Source: Isosphaera pallida ATCC 43644 (GTDB taxonomy: Bacteria; Planctomycetota; Planctomycetia; Isosphaerales; Isosphaeraceae). Taken from it: a stretch of 64,000 nucleotides of DNA. Shown here piece after piece: positions 1-9,492 of this stretch; position 1 is the first letter of the stretch; each line of letters starts with the position of its first letter. The stretch covers positions 3,004,450-3,068,449 of the forward strand of contig NC_014962.1 in NCBI RefSeq assembly GCF_000186345.1, written 5' to 3'. The translations under genes and the position numbers were made by a program. Below the pieces are notes generated by a model. The model saw nothing but the letters and a program-made list of their open reading frames with translations. It did no database searches and was not told where the DNA came from.

Positions 1-1
1 G

Positions 2-820
2 CTCAACCATGACGACTTCGACAACCGCGAGCGTTACCTCAACATTCGCAACACCATGCACGCTCTGTTCGAGTGGCGTGCGGTGCCGGTCATCAACGAA
101 AACGACTCCGTAAGCGTTAATGAAATCAAGCTAGGCGACAACGACACCCTGGCGGCGATGGTCGCCAACCTCATCCCTGCCCCCTTGCTCGTCATCCTCT
201 CGGTCGTGGATGGACTATACCCCACCGACCCAACCTGCGAAACCGCTTCGGACCCCACTCGACCTAACGAGCCAATCCGATTGGTTCCTCGTCTTGACGA
301 GGCCACCCTCAAACTCGCCGGGTTGTCCAAAAGCGCGTTGGGGACCGGCGGCATGACCACCAAGCTGCGGGCCGCCGGCTTGGTGACCCGCGCTGGTGGA
401 TCAGTCATCATCGCTTCGGGACGCCACGAACGCCCTTTGACCCGCTTTCTCAACGGCGAACCGGGCGGCACCCTGTTTCTGGCCGAAGGTCGAAGCCAGG
501 ACGCCCGCCGTCGTTGGATCGGTCTGACCGCGCGGCCCAAGGGCCGTCTCATCGTTGATGACGGCGCGAAGGTCGCACTCGTCGAGAAGGGCCGCAGTCT
601 GCTGCCGATCGGTCTGCTCGACGCCCGCGGCGACTTCGACAAAGGGGATGTGGTGGCCGTCGAGGATCGTCAGGGCCGCGAATTCGCCCGGGGACTCGTC
701 AACTACGGCCTGGTGGAAACCCTTCGGGTCCGGGGGTTGCGGGCCGATCAACTCAAGAAAATCCTGGGAGCCGCGCTGCATGATGAAATCATCCATCGCG
801 ACAACCTGGTCATTCTCTGA
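2..820 (+). CDS. proB: Glutamate 5-kinase, C-terminal part (5' end outside window)
   Basis: Glutamate 5-kinase phosphorylates glutamate in the first step of cytoplasmic proline synthesis. The gene enters from the left edge, so only 272 residues are visible. Motifs seen are INENDSVS at about visible residue 31, GDNDTLAAMVANL shortly after it, and GTGGMTTKL at about residue 114, all typical of the amino-acid-kinase domain of ProB. The last 75-80 residues resemble the PUA domain that most bacterial ProB proteins carry. No proA follows; proC lies far away at 39223, so the proline genes are dispersed. The identification is firm; the start is unknown. Confidence 0.95.
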   Translation, partial: LNHDDFDNRERYLNIRNTMHALFEWRAVPVINENDSVSVNEIKLGDNDTLAAMVANLIPAPLLVILSVVDGLYPTDPTCETASDPTRPNEPIRLVPRLDEATLKLAGLSKSALGTGGMTTKLRAAGLVTRAGGSVIIASGRHERPLTRFLNGEPGGTLFLAEGRSQDARRRWIGLTARPKGRLIVDDGAKVALVEKGRSLLPIGLLDARGDFDKGDVVAVEDRQGREFARGLVNYGLVETLRVRGLRADQLKKILGAALHDEIIHRDNLVIL

Positions 821-1023
821 GCCAACGCCCTCGTTTCCAACGCCACGGCCAAACCCGCCTGATTTGGATCGCGGTCTTTCCGCAAGATTTCCCCCACGCC
901 GTCGAATCACTCAATGGATGAAGTGAGGGTTGTTATCCCGCTTCCTCCCGGTAGATTGCTTCCCACGGATTTTGCCCCCACTTGGTCGGCCAACCCCGGC
1001 CCAATCACAAGGGTTTTTAGGTC

Positions 1024-1815
1024 ATGGGACTCGACCTTGCGCTCCTCGTCGTGGTCGGCATCAACGCGGTGGTGGGCCTGTTTCGAGGCGTCTTCACTCA
1101 AATTCTGAACTTGACCGCCCTGGTTGCCTCGATTTTCCTGGCCGACCCCGTGCGGGATTGGGCTTTGCCCCATGTTCACCCCTATTTCCAGGCCATTGCC
1201 GAGCCGACCTTCGCCAAAGTCCTCTGGTGGGTCTCAGCCTTGGTGATCATGTGGACAATAAACGGTCTAGGCAGCTGGCTAGGTCACCTGCTCTTCCAGA
1301 CGTTGCCCAAGACGGTCGGCAATCCCCTTGAGCGGGTCAACCAAGGGCTTGGATTTTGTTATGGAGCCGCCGTCGGTACCCTCGTCACAGCGATTCTCTG
1401 CGCCGGCCTCATCCGCTTCGAGGATATGGCCTCGCGGTTGCCCTGGGTCGGCGACCAGTTGCCAGAATCGCGCGCGGTGGAGTTGAGCCGGCGTTTTGAT
1501 CCGATCGGTCGCCTTTGGAACGCGCCACCAATCCTGGTTCTCCGTGATCAAATTGCCGCCAACGGATTCATCGACCTTGGTGTGGCCGCCACTCCGACCG
1601 AAGATCAACCCCACTTTGGCGCCGCCGACTCTCAACCTCCAGCTCACGACGAGGAGGTGCCCAAGCGGTCTGGAGATTCCCGTTCTCCCTTGGAATCCAA
1701 CGCCCCACGCGACGACGCCGACCGGATCGGGACCGACGACAACGCCGACCCCGCCGCGTTGCCTAACGACGACGCCGAGTGGTGGTGGTCGATCTTGACG
1801 CCGAAGCGGGGCTGA
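1024..1815 (+). CDS. CvpA family membrane protein
   Basis: A 263-residue protein that starts with a hydrophobic segment (LALLVVVGINAVVGLFRG) and has further membrane segments at about residues 28-45, 62-85 and 112-135. This arrangement, with the glycine-arginine turn after the first helix, matches the CvpA / colicin V production family of inner-membrane proteins, whose exact function is poorly defined. The region after about residue 190 is acidic, Asp/Pro-rich and probably disordered, and ends with WWWSILTPKRG. The ATG at 1024 is the only start that keeps the first helix complete. It lies 203 bp after proB, with no clear functional link. Confidence 0.75.
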   Translation: MGLDLALLVVVGINAVVGLFRGVFTQILNLTALVASIFLADPVRDWALPHVHPYFQAIAEPTFAKVLWWVSALVIMWTINGLGSWLGHLLFQTLPKTVGNPLERVNQGLGFCYGAAVGTLVTAILCAGLIRFEDMASRLPWVGDQLPESRAVELSRRFDPIGRLWNAPPILVLRDQIAANGFIDLGVAATPTEDQPHFGAADSQPPAHDEEVPKRSGDSRSPLESNAPRDDADRIGTDDNADPAALPNDDAEWWWSILTPKRG

Positions 1816-1905
1816 GGTCTGGTGAATCTCCCGCCAACGGGCCTCAGCAAGGTGAGGGGTGGGGGAGGGGAGGGTGAGGAAATGGTGTGAAGAGGGGTAG
1901 GGGAT

Positions 1906-4182
1906 GTGGAAGCCTGGTCCGTCTTCATCTCATTCCGTCTTCATCTCGTGAGGTACACCCAACTCAGATCGGCTCGTTACGCTCGACCGGCCCTACCCCA
2001 CGACGGCGCGGAGAGAGAGATCGAACCGTTGGACGGCACGATCAAGGCAAAGACAACGGAGCGCTTGACTCACCTTTGGGCCACGGTGCGGCCCTGGTTG
2101 ATTCTCCTCGGCGCGACCCTGACCGTGATGGGCTACGAAAGCCGCAACGGCGATCAAGCCTATCGCCTCCCTTTGCTTTTGCACCGCCACGACCCCACGC
2201 TCTTCGCCGACGATCCGTTTGTCGCCGCCTTCGCCACCTTCAACCCCCATGCTGGCTACCTCGCGTTGCTCGACGCCAGCCAGCGGGTCGTCGGACTCTC
2301 CGCAACGCTCTTTCTCGGCTGGGTTTGCGCGTTTGGGCTCACCGCGTTCGCGTTGGCCCGGATCGCCCGTTGGGTCGCGTCCCTGTCACCCACTCCAACG
2401 CGGGACGCGGGCTTGGCGTTGGGGCTGACTGCCTCGGCCTTGGCGATGATCGATCGGGCGGGCAACATCGGCACCAATCACGTGTTCGCCTCGATGTTGC
2501 TAGATCGTGTGATCGCTCATGGTCTAGGCTGGAGCGCCGCGGCGCTTTGGATCACGGGGAGTTGGCGGGCCGCCCTTTGCGGCCCGGTTCTGATTGGCGC
2601 GGCGGCCTGGATTCATCCCGCGTTGGGGTTGCAGTGGGGGATGGTCCTGGGAGCTTGCTGGACCATCGAAGCGCTGGGGGGTTGGCGTCTCCGGCCGCGT
2701 CGTCGTTTGCAACCCCACCAGAGCTTCTTCGGGCGGGGACCGCAGACTGCCGCAGTATTGACGCTGGTGATGCTGTCGCCCAATCTCGCCGCCCTGCCCT
2801 CGCAAAGCCGAGCGTTGCTGGAGGGTCTGGACCCTCAAACCTTCTTGATCCTTTCGGCCTGGATTCAAAGTCCCCAACACATGTTGCCGGGTCAATGGCG
2901 TTTCGAGCAGTGGGCTGCGTTTGGGTGTCATGGGGTGCTGGCGGTTCCCGGGTTGGTTACGCTGGTGGGGGCCTTGCGTCGGGGCGATCCAAGAGCGGGT
3001 CGTTTGATCTTGCTGGGCGTGGTGTTAGGCCTGTTCCTGTTGGCCTCCTGGGTAGCCGTCGTGGTGATGGAGGATCTCAAGGCGACCCTCTTTCAGCCGT
3101 TCCGCATGGCGACGGCCGCCCGAGTCTGGGCGTTGGTGTTGATCGCGTGTCACGTCGCCGGGCTTTGGAACCGACGAACTGCTTGGGGCCGGGTTCGGGC
3201 CGTTCTGATCGCGGCGGGTCTCACCGGCGATTGGCGTTTGGTGACGGTAACGCTGGCCGAGTCCGCCGCTTGGTTAACCGAGCGTGTGAGGGGAGATCGT
3301 TCCCTCGTCGCGCCCGGTTGGGCGGAGGCGTTTTGGTTGGGCGTGCTGGGGGGCGGCCTGCTCCACCTGCTCCACCACGACACCCGCAACGGCGCGTCGA
3401 TCCTCGGCGGGACTTTGGTAGTTTGGATGGGAGTTGAAGCGTTGATCCGTCGGCACACGCAGCGGATTGACCGCGAATCCACCAAGGAGAAGAGCCTCCC
3501 ACGATGGGAACCGCTCAGCGCGATTCGTCCCCGACCAGGTGTTTGGCTGGGTTTGGCCTGGTTGGTTCCGGGCGCGGCCTGGTGCCTTCAGGTGGTCACG
3601 CCCGCGTCGGATCGAGCCGATTGGCCCATCGCGTTGACGGCCCGCTGGCGATTTCTGGAGCGTCCTATCGACGACGAGGAGCGATTGGCCTGGTGGTGTC
3701 GCACCCACCTGCCCGCCGAGGCGCGGTTGGTGACGCCGCCGGGTCCCAAGTCGATTCGTCTGTGGTCCCAACGATCGGTCGTGTTCAACCGAGCGGGTGG
3801 ACCCTACCACGCCCGCGGCCTGGCCGAGTGGGCCGAACGGTTTCGCCTTCACGTCGGCTTCGAGGGCGACCTCCAGACCTTCGCCGCCGCTTATCTGAAC
3901 AACCGCGTTGCGCTTGAGTCCCGCTACGACAAGCTGACCGACCGTCAACTGGCCGATCTCGCCCGAAAGTTCAACGCAACCCATGTTTGGACGCGAACCG
4001 ACGCGCAAGCCACAGCCGACTCGCCGCTGATCCTCCTCAAGACGATCGGACGTCACCGAGTTTATCGGGTGCGTGAAGATTGGGAGTCGCCGGCTCCTCC
4101 CGAGTCGCCAACCGACGGGTCAGCCGAGCCAGCCGGCGACGGAACAAAGTCATCACCAAGAGGTGCGCTTGTGCTTGAGTAA
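1906..4182 (+). CDS. Large polytopic membrane protein, GT-C-like (DUF6798-type)
   Basis: Up to 758 residues with about ten hydrophobic segments between residues 60 and 590, followed by a soluble C-terminal domain (about 600-730) containing LAWWCRTHLPAEARL and RLWSQRSVVFNRAG. This layout resembles planctomycete membrane proteins annotated with DUF6798, which recall GT-C glycosyltransferases or oligosaccharide flippases; no catalytic motif can be named. The GTG at 1906 has GAGGGG eight bases upstream, but the first 40 residues look non-coding and contain a 13-bp direct repeat (1919-1931 and 1935-1947), so a start near 2029 (TTG) or later is possible. The 3' end overlaps the convergent gene at 4037-5665 by 146 bp. 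Confidence 0.6.
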   Translation: MEAWSVFISFRLHLVRYTQLRSARYARPALPHDGAEREIEPLDGTIKAKTTERLTHLWATVRPWLILLGATLTVMGYESRNGDQAYRLPLLLHRHDPTLFADDPFVAAFATFNPHAGYLALLDASQRVVGLSATLFLGWVCAFGLTAFALARIARWVASLSPTPTRDAGLALGLTASALAMIDRAGNIGTNHVFASMLLDRVIAHGLGWSAAALWITGSWRAALCGPVLIGAAAWIHPALGLQWGMVLGACWTIEALGGWRLRPRRRLQPHQSFFGRGPQTAAVLTLVMLSPNLAALPSQSRALLEGLDPQTFLILSAWIQSPQHMLPGQWRFEQWAAFGCHGVLAVPGLVTLVGALRRGDPRAGRLILLGVVLGLFLLASWVAVVVMEDLKATLFQPFRMATAARVWALVLIACHVAGLWNRRTAWGRVRAVLIAAGLTGDWRLVTVTLAESAAWLTERVRGDRSLVAPGWAEAFWLGVLGGGLLHLLHHDTRNGASILGGTLVVWMGVEALIRRHTQRIDRESTKEKSLPRWEPLSAIRPRPGVWLGLAWLVPGAAWCLQVVTPASDRADWPIALTARWRFLERPIDDEERLAWWCRTHLPAEARLVTPPGPKSIRLWSQRSVVFNRAGGPYHARGLAEWAERFRLHVGFEGDLQTFAAAYLNNRVALESRYDKLTDRQLADLARKFNATHVWTRTDAQATADSPLILLKTIGRHRVYRVREDWESPAPPESPTDGSAEPAGDGTKSSPRGALVLE

Positions 4183-5665
4183 ACTGATAAATGTACCAGG
4201 GTAAGCGTGGTGGGTAATTATGAATACCCACCAAAAGCTTGGTACCGTTGAGCACAGCGCGGAACTCGAAGAGGCCACGGGGCCGCACCGGCGCGGGGCT
4301 TGGGTTTTCAGCGACTTGGTTGGCCTGAGTTGCCTCAGGAGGGGGGGGAACGACCATTTGATTCATCGAGTCTGGCACTGGAGCGTCGGGGGGACGGGTC
4401 AGCAAGCCGCCGGTGATTCGGTAGGATTGACAGGCTTCGCGGTCGGAGGTCTCGGGGTCGTGGCTGAGTTCCAGCAGAGTCAGCCCCAGGGGGACGAAGC
4501 AGAAGCGGTGGGCATCGCGTCCTTGGAGGTCGGTAAGGTTCTCGCAACGAATGAACGGCCAGAACCGGCTAGAGAGCCACTCGAAGTAATCGCGTCCAGC
4601 GCGGGGGGCATCCCAACCGGCGGGCAAATCCATGCGTTGGATCGAGCGGACCCAGCGTTGCCTGCGCAAGTCGGCGTCGTCCTGCTTGCGAAGGGAAACC
4701 CGCGGGTTGGGAATGGGGCGTCGATCCTCGTCTAAAGCGCGTTGCAGGGCGGCGTCGAACCCCAACGCTTCGGGTTGCAGCCAATCCAGCAGCGGGTTGG
4801 GCGAAGCGATCATGGGATGGATTTGTGATTCAATGAGCGGGTCCACCAGGGCCGAGGGGGCTCCACTGACCAGGCTGACCAACCGCTTGACCAACCAGGT
4901 CGGAGCCCACGAAACGGTATAAATCGGCCGCTTGAGCCGCATGACTGCTACAGCGCGTTCGACCATTTCGCGATAGGTCAAAATGTCCGGCCCACCGATG
5001 TCGTACACCCCCGACTCACCTTCGGGACGATTCAGGCTCCATTGCACGGCACGCACCACGTCGGCCAGAGCGATGGGTTGAGAGGGGGTCGAGACCCAGG
5101 GGGGTAGGATCAACACGGGGAGGCGACGGACCAGGTTGACCAGCATGTTGAACGAGGAGCCGCCCGCGCCCACAATCAAGCCGGCCCGCAGCGAAATGAC
5201 TGCCGCGCCGTGGCTGCGGAGGGCCTCTTCAACCTCCAGACGACTGGCCAAATGGGGCGAGAGGGCGGAACGGTCTTCGGTAGGGGTGATACCGCCGAGA
5301 TAGACGATCCGCTTGACCCCCTGCTCGGCGGCGGCCCGGCCCACGGTGTCGGCCATGAGCAGGTCGAGGTCCATGAAGCTGGCCTGGGTCAAACGTGCCG
5401 AGGGCAGCATTGAGTGAACCAGGTAGAGGACTTGATCGACCCCACGCAACGCTTTGCGAACCTCGACGGGGTCGAACAGGTCGCATCGTCGCCAGATGGT
5501 GGGATCGTCGGGATCGACCCGCTTAGCGCGGGTGGTCGAGCGGGTCAGACCGATGATCTGAAAGCGGTCGGCCAGGACCCGGCGGAGGGTTTGACCCACG
5601 AACCCAGTCGCGCCGGCGATGGCGAGGGTGGGTCGGTGGGAGGAAGCGGCGACCGTCGCGCTCAT
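4037..5665 (-). CDS. NAD(P)-binding SDR/epimerase-like protein with C-terminal DUF2867-like domain
   Basis: A 542-residue two-domain protein. The first ~310 residues are an atypical short-chain dehydrogenase/NmrA-like Rossmann domain: the dinucleotide loop GATGFVGQTLRRVL is near residue 20, followed by YLVHSM and IVYLGGI. The C-terminal third, with WLSSRFWPFIRCENL and LFEFRAVLNG, fits the DUF2867 region fused to such domains in many bacteria. The substrate is unknown; quinone- or lipid-related reductases are the usual guess for relatives. The ATG at 5665 was chosen because it places the Rossmann loop at the normal distance from the N-terminus. The C-terminal ~48 codons overlap the convergent membrane protein gene. 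Confidence 0.75.
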   Translation of the reverse strand: MSATVAASSHRPTLAIAGATGFVGQTLRRVLADRFQIIGLTRSTTRAKRVDPDDPTIWRRCDLFDPVEVRKALRGVDQVLYLVHSMLPSARLTQASFMDLDLLMADTVGRAAAEQGVKRIVYLGGITPTEDRSALSPHLASRLEVEEALRSHGAAVISLRAGLIVGAGGSSFNMLVNLVRRLPVLILPPWVSTPSQPIALADVVRAVQWSLNRPEGESGVYDIGGPDILTYREMVERAVAVMRLKRPIYTVSWAPTWLVKRLVSLVSGAPSALVDPLIESQIHPMIASPNPLLDWLQPEALGFDAALQRALDEDRRPIPNPRVSLRKQDDADLRRQRWVRSIQRMDLPAGWDAPRAGRDYFEWLSSRFWPFIRCENLTDLQGRDAHRFCFVPLGLTLLELSHDPETSDREACQSYRITGGLLTRPPDAPVPDSMNQMVVPPPPEATQANQVAENPSPAPVRPRGLFEFRAVLNGTKLLVGIHNYPPRLPWYIYQFTQAQAHLLVMTLFRRRLARLTRRLATREEPATPNLHAPDKLGDVRSS

Positions 5666-5860
5666 AGCGTCTGTCTCAGATCTCCCAGCAAAATGAAGGA
5701 GGGAACAGGTGGGAGATGGCGAGTGGTGGGCCGCCCCGCCAGGAACATCCACTGGTGACCTCCGGAGGACGCTCCAACCCAATCCGAACGCCTTGACGAC
5801 GACGCGCCGTCAATCCATCAAACCATCAATCACAACCATCTTGGTTGGGAGGAGTGATCG

Positions 5861-6724
5861 TCACTCACCGCGAGTTAGGACCTCGACTCCTTGGGCGGTG
5901 ATGGCGACGGTGTGTTCAAAGTGGGCGCTGGCGCGTCCGTCGCGGGTCACGATCGTCCAGTGGTCGTTGAGTTGCCGGACTTCGCGGGTGCCCAGGCTGA
6001 CCATCGGTTCGATAGCTAGAACCAGGCCGGGTTCCAGGGAGAAGTCCTGTTCCAGCATTTCGGCGTTGACAAAGTTAGGCACTTGGGGTGATTCATGCAT
6101 AGCTCGACCGATGCCGTGGCCCACGAACTTTTCAACCGGATGCAGGCCATTTTCGACCACGAGCGCTTCCATGCGGGCGGCCACTTCGGACCATTTGCGG
6201 CACTGGGGGATCAACTCGATGGCGAGATCCAAAGTCGCCTTGGTGATCTCCAGCAGTTTGCGGTGTTCCTGGGAGATTTCGCCGATGGCCAGGGTGATGG
6301 CCGAGTCGCCACACCAGCCGTTGAGGCTGCACCCGGTGTCGATCGAGACGATATCGCCTTCGACCAGGACGGTCTTGTGCGAGGGAATTCCGTGGACCAC
6401 TTGTTCGTTGACGCTGGAGCAAATGACACCGGGAAATGGCGGCTTGCCCCGTTCGGAGTTGGGATAGTTGAGGAACAGGGGCCGGGCTTGATGCTTGCGG
6501 AAAATCGCCGCGACCTTGTCGTTGAGTTCGCCGGTGGTCACGCCGGGCTTGGCGAGTTCGCGCACGGACGCCAACGCTTCGGCGACCACCTTGCCGGCCT
6601 CGCGCATCAGACCAATCTCGCGCGGGGTCTTCAACACCACTGGCGGCCTTGAGACATGGTCCCGTTTTGGTTTCGCCAACGCTTTGCGCAGGTTCAGGTG
6701 ACGCATGGGGGGTCGGTTGGTCAT
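5861..6724 (-). CDS. map: Methionine aminopeptidase, type I
   Basis: Removes the N-terminal methionine from new proteins in the cytoplasm, using two divalent metal ions. The metal ligands can be followed: SIDTG and GDSAIT (two Asp), GHGIGRAMHE (His), IEPMV (Glu) and FEHTVAI (Glu). The predicted 287 residues include about 35 extra N-terminal residues compared with the E. coli enzyme; starts at 6724 (MTNRP) and 6706 (MRHLN) are both possible. In many bacteria map sits between secY and infA in the spc operon. Here it is about 26 kb away in a minus-strand run with DAHP synthase and a sulfurtransferase, and the spc position is empty. Confidence 0.93.
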   Translation of the reverse strand: MTNRPPMRHLNLRKALAKPKRDHVSRPPVVLKTPREIGLMREAGKVVAEALASVRELAKPGVTTGELNDKVAAIFRKHQARPLFLNYPNSERGKPPFPGVICSSVNEQVVHGIPSHKTVLVEGDIVSIDTGCSLNGWCGDSAITLAIGEISQEHRKLLEITKATLDLAIELIPQCRKWSEVAARMEALVVENGLHPVEKFVGHGIGRAMHESPQVPNFVNAEMLEQDFSLEPGLVLAIEPMVSLGTREVRQLNDHWTIVTRDGRASAHFEHTVAITAQGVEVLTRGE

Positions 6725-6862
6725 AAGGCGGTCGAAAGGTGCGGGATCGGGATGGGGGCGGGCTGTGGCGAGGCCATTCAACCGAACTCGGTGACGGGCG
6801 GAGCGCGATGGAGAACGCGACCCGTGCCTGGACGAAGAACGTGAGGGGGCAAGAACGTGGAG

Positions 6863-7969
6863 TTAGGCCGAGGTGAACGCGGCGGTGTAACGAGAACGAA
6901 GATGGGCACGCCATTCCTGGTGGGCCTGGAGCAGCAGAGATTCCGTTTCGTCCCAGCCGATACAGCCATCGGTGATCGACACACCGTAACGTAACGCCGC
7001 GCGGTTGGAGGTCAAGGGTTGGTTGCCGGGAAAGAGGTGGCTTTCCAACATCAATCCCAGCAGATGGCGTTCGGGTGGGGGTTCTTCGAGGGTGCGCTTT
7101 AGCACCGAGCGAAACACCCGTCCTTGTTCGGCGGGATTCTTGTTCGAGTTGGCGTGGCTGCAGTCGATCATCACCCGCGCAGGCAGGTTGGCGGCGTTGA
7201 GCCGGGCCACCGCGTCGGCCAGTTGTTCGGGGGAGTGGTTGGGACCACCCCGTCCCCCCCGCAGAATCAGGTGTCCCCAGGGGTTGCCGCGGGTCTGAAC
7301 CACGCAGGTGCGTCCTTCGGCGTCAATCCCCAAAAAGGCGTGGGGAGCGCGGGCGGAAATCAGGGCGTCGATGGCGGTTTGACAGTCTCCGTCAGTGCCG
7401 TTCTTGAAGCCAACCGGCATCGACAAGCCGCTGGCCATTTGCCGATGGGTGGGGGATTCAGTGGTACGCGCGCCAATCGCGGTCCAGGCGATCAGATCGG
7501 CGAGATACTGGGGGGTGATTGGTTCCAGCAACTCAGTAGCCGCTGGCACCCCTTTTTCGTTGATCGCCACCAGCAACCGGCGGGCGATCCGCAGCCCGGT
7601 TTGCATGTCGAACGAATCGTCCAGGTGCGGGTCGTTGATGAGACCTTTCCAGCCTACCGTGGTTCGCGGCTTCTCGAAATAAACCCGCATCACTACGAGG
7701 AGGGTTTCTTCAACCCGGCGAGCCAGGTCGGCCAGACGGTCGGCGTACTCCAACGCCGCGGTCTCGTCGTGGATCGAACAGGGTCCCACAATCACCAGCA
7801 ACCGTTCGTCTCGACCATCCAGGACGCGGCGGATTGCCTCGCGTCCCTTCAACACGGTTTGGGCTGCACGCTCGGTCAGAGGCAGTTGCTCACGCAAAAC
7901 GATCGGAGGCGTGAGCGGACTCATTGCCTGAACATGAAGGTCTTGAGTGGACGTGATCGGTGTGGTCAT
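6863..7969 (-). CDS. 3-deoxy-7-phosphoheptulonate (DAHP) synthase, class I
   Basis: Condenses phosphoenolpyruvate and erythrose 4-phosphate, the entry step of the shikimate pathway. The 368-residue protein has the class I (AroF/G/H) signatures in order: LVIVGPCSIHD, MRVYFEKPRTTVGWKGL, PAATELLEPI, GARTTESPTHRQMASGLSMP, GFKNGTDG, ILRGGRG, IDCSHANSNK and SITDGCIGW. The ATG at 7969 was chosen over longer readings because upstream codons are Arg/Ser-rich and non-conserved. Which feedback inhibitor it responds to cannot be read from the sequence, so no letter-specific symbol is given. It lies 138 bp upstream of map in the same direction. Confidence 0.95.
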   Translation of the reverse strand: MTTPITSTQDLHVQAMSPLTPPIVLREQLPLTERAAQTVLKGREAIRRVLDGRDERLLVIVGPCSIHDETAALEYADRLADLARRVEETLLVVMRVYFEKPRTTVGWKGLINDPHLDDSFDMQTGLRIARRLLVAINEKGVPAATELLEPITPQYLADLIAWTAIGARTTESPTHRQMASGLSMPVGFKNGTDGDCQTAIDALISARAPHAFLGIDAEGRTCVVQTRGNPWGHLILRGGRGGPNHSPEQLADAVARLNAANLPARVMIDCSHANSNKNPAEQGRVFRSVLKRTLEEPPPERHLLGLMLESHLFPGNQPLTSNRAALRYGVSITDGCIGWDETESLLLQAHQEWRAHLRSRYTAAFTSA

Positions 7970-8204
7970 TCCGGAACCTGATTGCGGTCGGATCGGATGG
8001 GGAGGGATCGCGGGCCGAGCCGATCTTCCACTCCGCCGCGGCCACGGCCTTCCAGCAAAATGGATTACCCTTCGCCTGGCACTCGATATCTTACCAGATC
8101 GTCTGGAGGAACGTCGAGTCAACTCGGCGTCGGACCGGACCGGGGTCCAAACCCAACTCGGCCCAGGTCGTCCGGTCACGTCTAACTAAGCTCACAATTG
8201 AGTA

Positions 8205-9197
8205 TTAGATCATATTGGTTTGGGTGGGATTGACTCCGGTTTCGATGGGCAGGTCGTTGCGGGTTCCCCACTCGTTCCAGGAGCCGTCGTAGTTGGCGAG
8301 GTTCTCGAAGCCCAGGCGGGCTAGGGTGAAGAGGGCGACGGTAGCGGCGACCCCGCCGTTGCAGTAGGCGATTACGGGTTGGTCGGGGGTCAACCCGGTG
8401 GCAGCGACCAGTTGGCGGAGTTCCTCCAAAGGGCGGAAGCCGCCGCCCTGGTCGGCGGGTCGGAAAAACCGTTCGCGGGGTAGGTTGAAGGCGCCGGGGA
8501 TGTGACCGCCTCGGGGGCCTCGGCGTTTGGCTCCGGTGAACTGTTCGGGGTCGCGGGCGTCAAGCAATCGAGGGGCGTGGGGTTGTCCCAGCAAGTTGCG
8601 GAGCGTCTCCGCGTCGATGCGCCAGGCAGGGTTGGGACAGACCAAAAATGATTCGGGTTTAACGGTGACGGGACCCGATTCAGTGGGACGACCTTCGGCT
8701 TTCCAACGGTCGAGGCCGCCGTCCATGACCTTGACCCGATGGGCGGGGTGGCCATAAACGCGAAGCGCCCACCATAATCGGGTGGCGAACTGGCCACCAT
8801 TTTGGTCGTAGATCACCACGGTGGTGCGGGGGCCGACTCCGGCCCGGCTCACGACAGCGGCGAACCGCTCGGGTGGAGCCAGTTGGACCGGCACGTGATC
8901 GTCCGGATCGATGATGTCGCGGGTCCAATCGAGATAGACCGCGCCAGGGAGGTGTTCGGCTAGATAGTCGGCCCGGCCATCGAGATAGTCCGCCTCCTCC
9001 ACTCCTTCGGCGATTTGGCGGGTGACCACCTTGCCTCTCATATCAATGATTCGCAGATGATCTTGTCCCAGATGGTCGGCCACCCAGGAGGGTTGCACCA
9101 GGGGGTCAGGATTGGTTTCGAGCGCGGGGTTTCCAGTGGAGGCTTGATGGTCGTTGGAGGTGCGGGATTGGAGATGGGGAGAGGGGGTATCGGTCAT
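8205..9197 (-). CDS. Sulfurtransferase with two rhodanese domains (3-mercaptopyruvate/thiosulfate type)
   Basis: A 330-residue tandem-rhodanese protein that moves a sulfane sulfur through a cysteine persulfide. The N-terminal inactive domain has YLDWTRDI and RAGVGPRTTVVIYD; the C-terminal domain has LLDARDPEQF, GHIPGAFNLP and the active loop VIAYCNGGVAATVA with catalytic Cys at about residue 279. The loop CNGGVAA is closer to the mercaptopyruvate-type CGSGVTA than to the thiosulfate-type loop, but substrate cannot be settled by eye. YDGSWNEWG near the C-terminus is typical of the family. The ATG at 9197 is followed by a ~20-residue Ser/Pro-rich lead. It reads in the same direction as the DAHP synthase gene, 235 bp upstream of it. 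Confidence 0.9.
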   Translation of the reverse strand: MTDTPSPHLQSRTSNDHQASTGNPALETNPDPLVQPSWVADHLGQDHLRIIDMRGKVVTRQIAEGVEEADYLDGRADYLAEHLPGAVYLDWTRDIIDPDDHVPVQLAPPERFAAVVSRAGVGPRTTVVIYDQNGGQFATRLWWALRVYGHPAHRVKVMDGGLDRWKAEGRPTESGPVTVKPESFLVCPNPAWRIDAETLRNLLGQPHAPRLLDARDPEQFTGAKRRGPRGGHIPGAFNLPRERFFRPADQGGGFRPLEELRQLVAATGLTPDQPVIAYCNGGVAATVALFTLARLGFENLANYDGSWNEWGTRNDLPIETGVNPTQTNMI

Positions 9198-9492
9198 CGG
9201 CGGACCTCGATTTGGCGACGCGGGAGACACTCGGGGGAGGACAGCGTTCCAGGGAAAATCACTCCGACGAGCGTGCCGGGTGATTTGCATCCCCCCGAAC
9301 CCACCGCATCGATTAGGATAGCGACCCGTTGAGAGGGTTCCCAGGGAGCGCCGCGTTTCCGAGGCGGTTCGGCCTTGCCGTGTCGCGTGGTTCGAGCGGG
9401 TCGCGGATCAATCCTCATGGACCGAGCGATCATGTTGAATGAATCGCATGGACGTTTGATCGACTGGACGAACGCGAAGGAAGGCGGTCGGG

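Noticed and set aside
1887-3437. 516-codon plus-strand open frame
   Set aside because: Out-of-frame shadow of the GC-rich membrane protein gene; Arg/Ser/Gly-rich with no family features.
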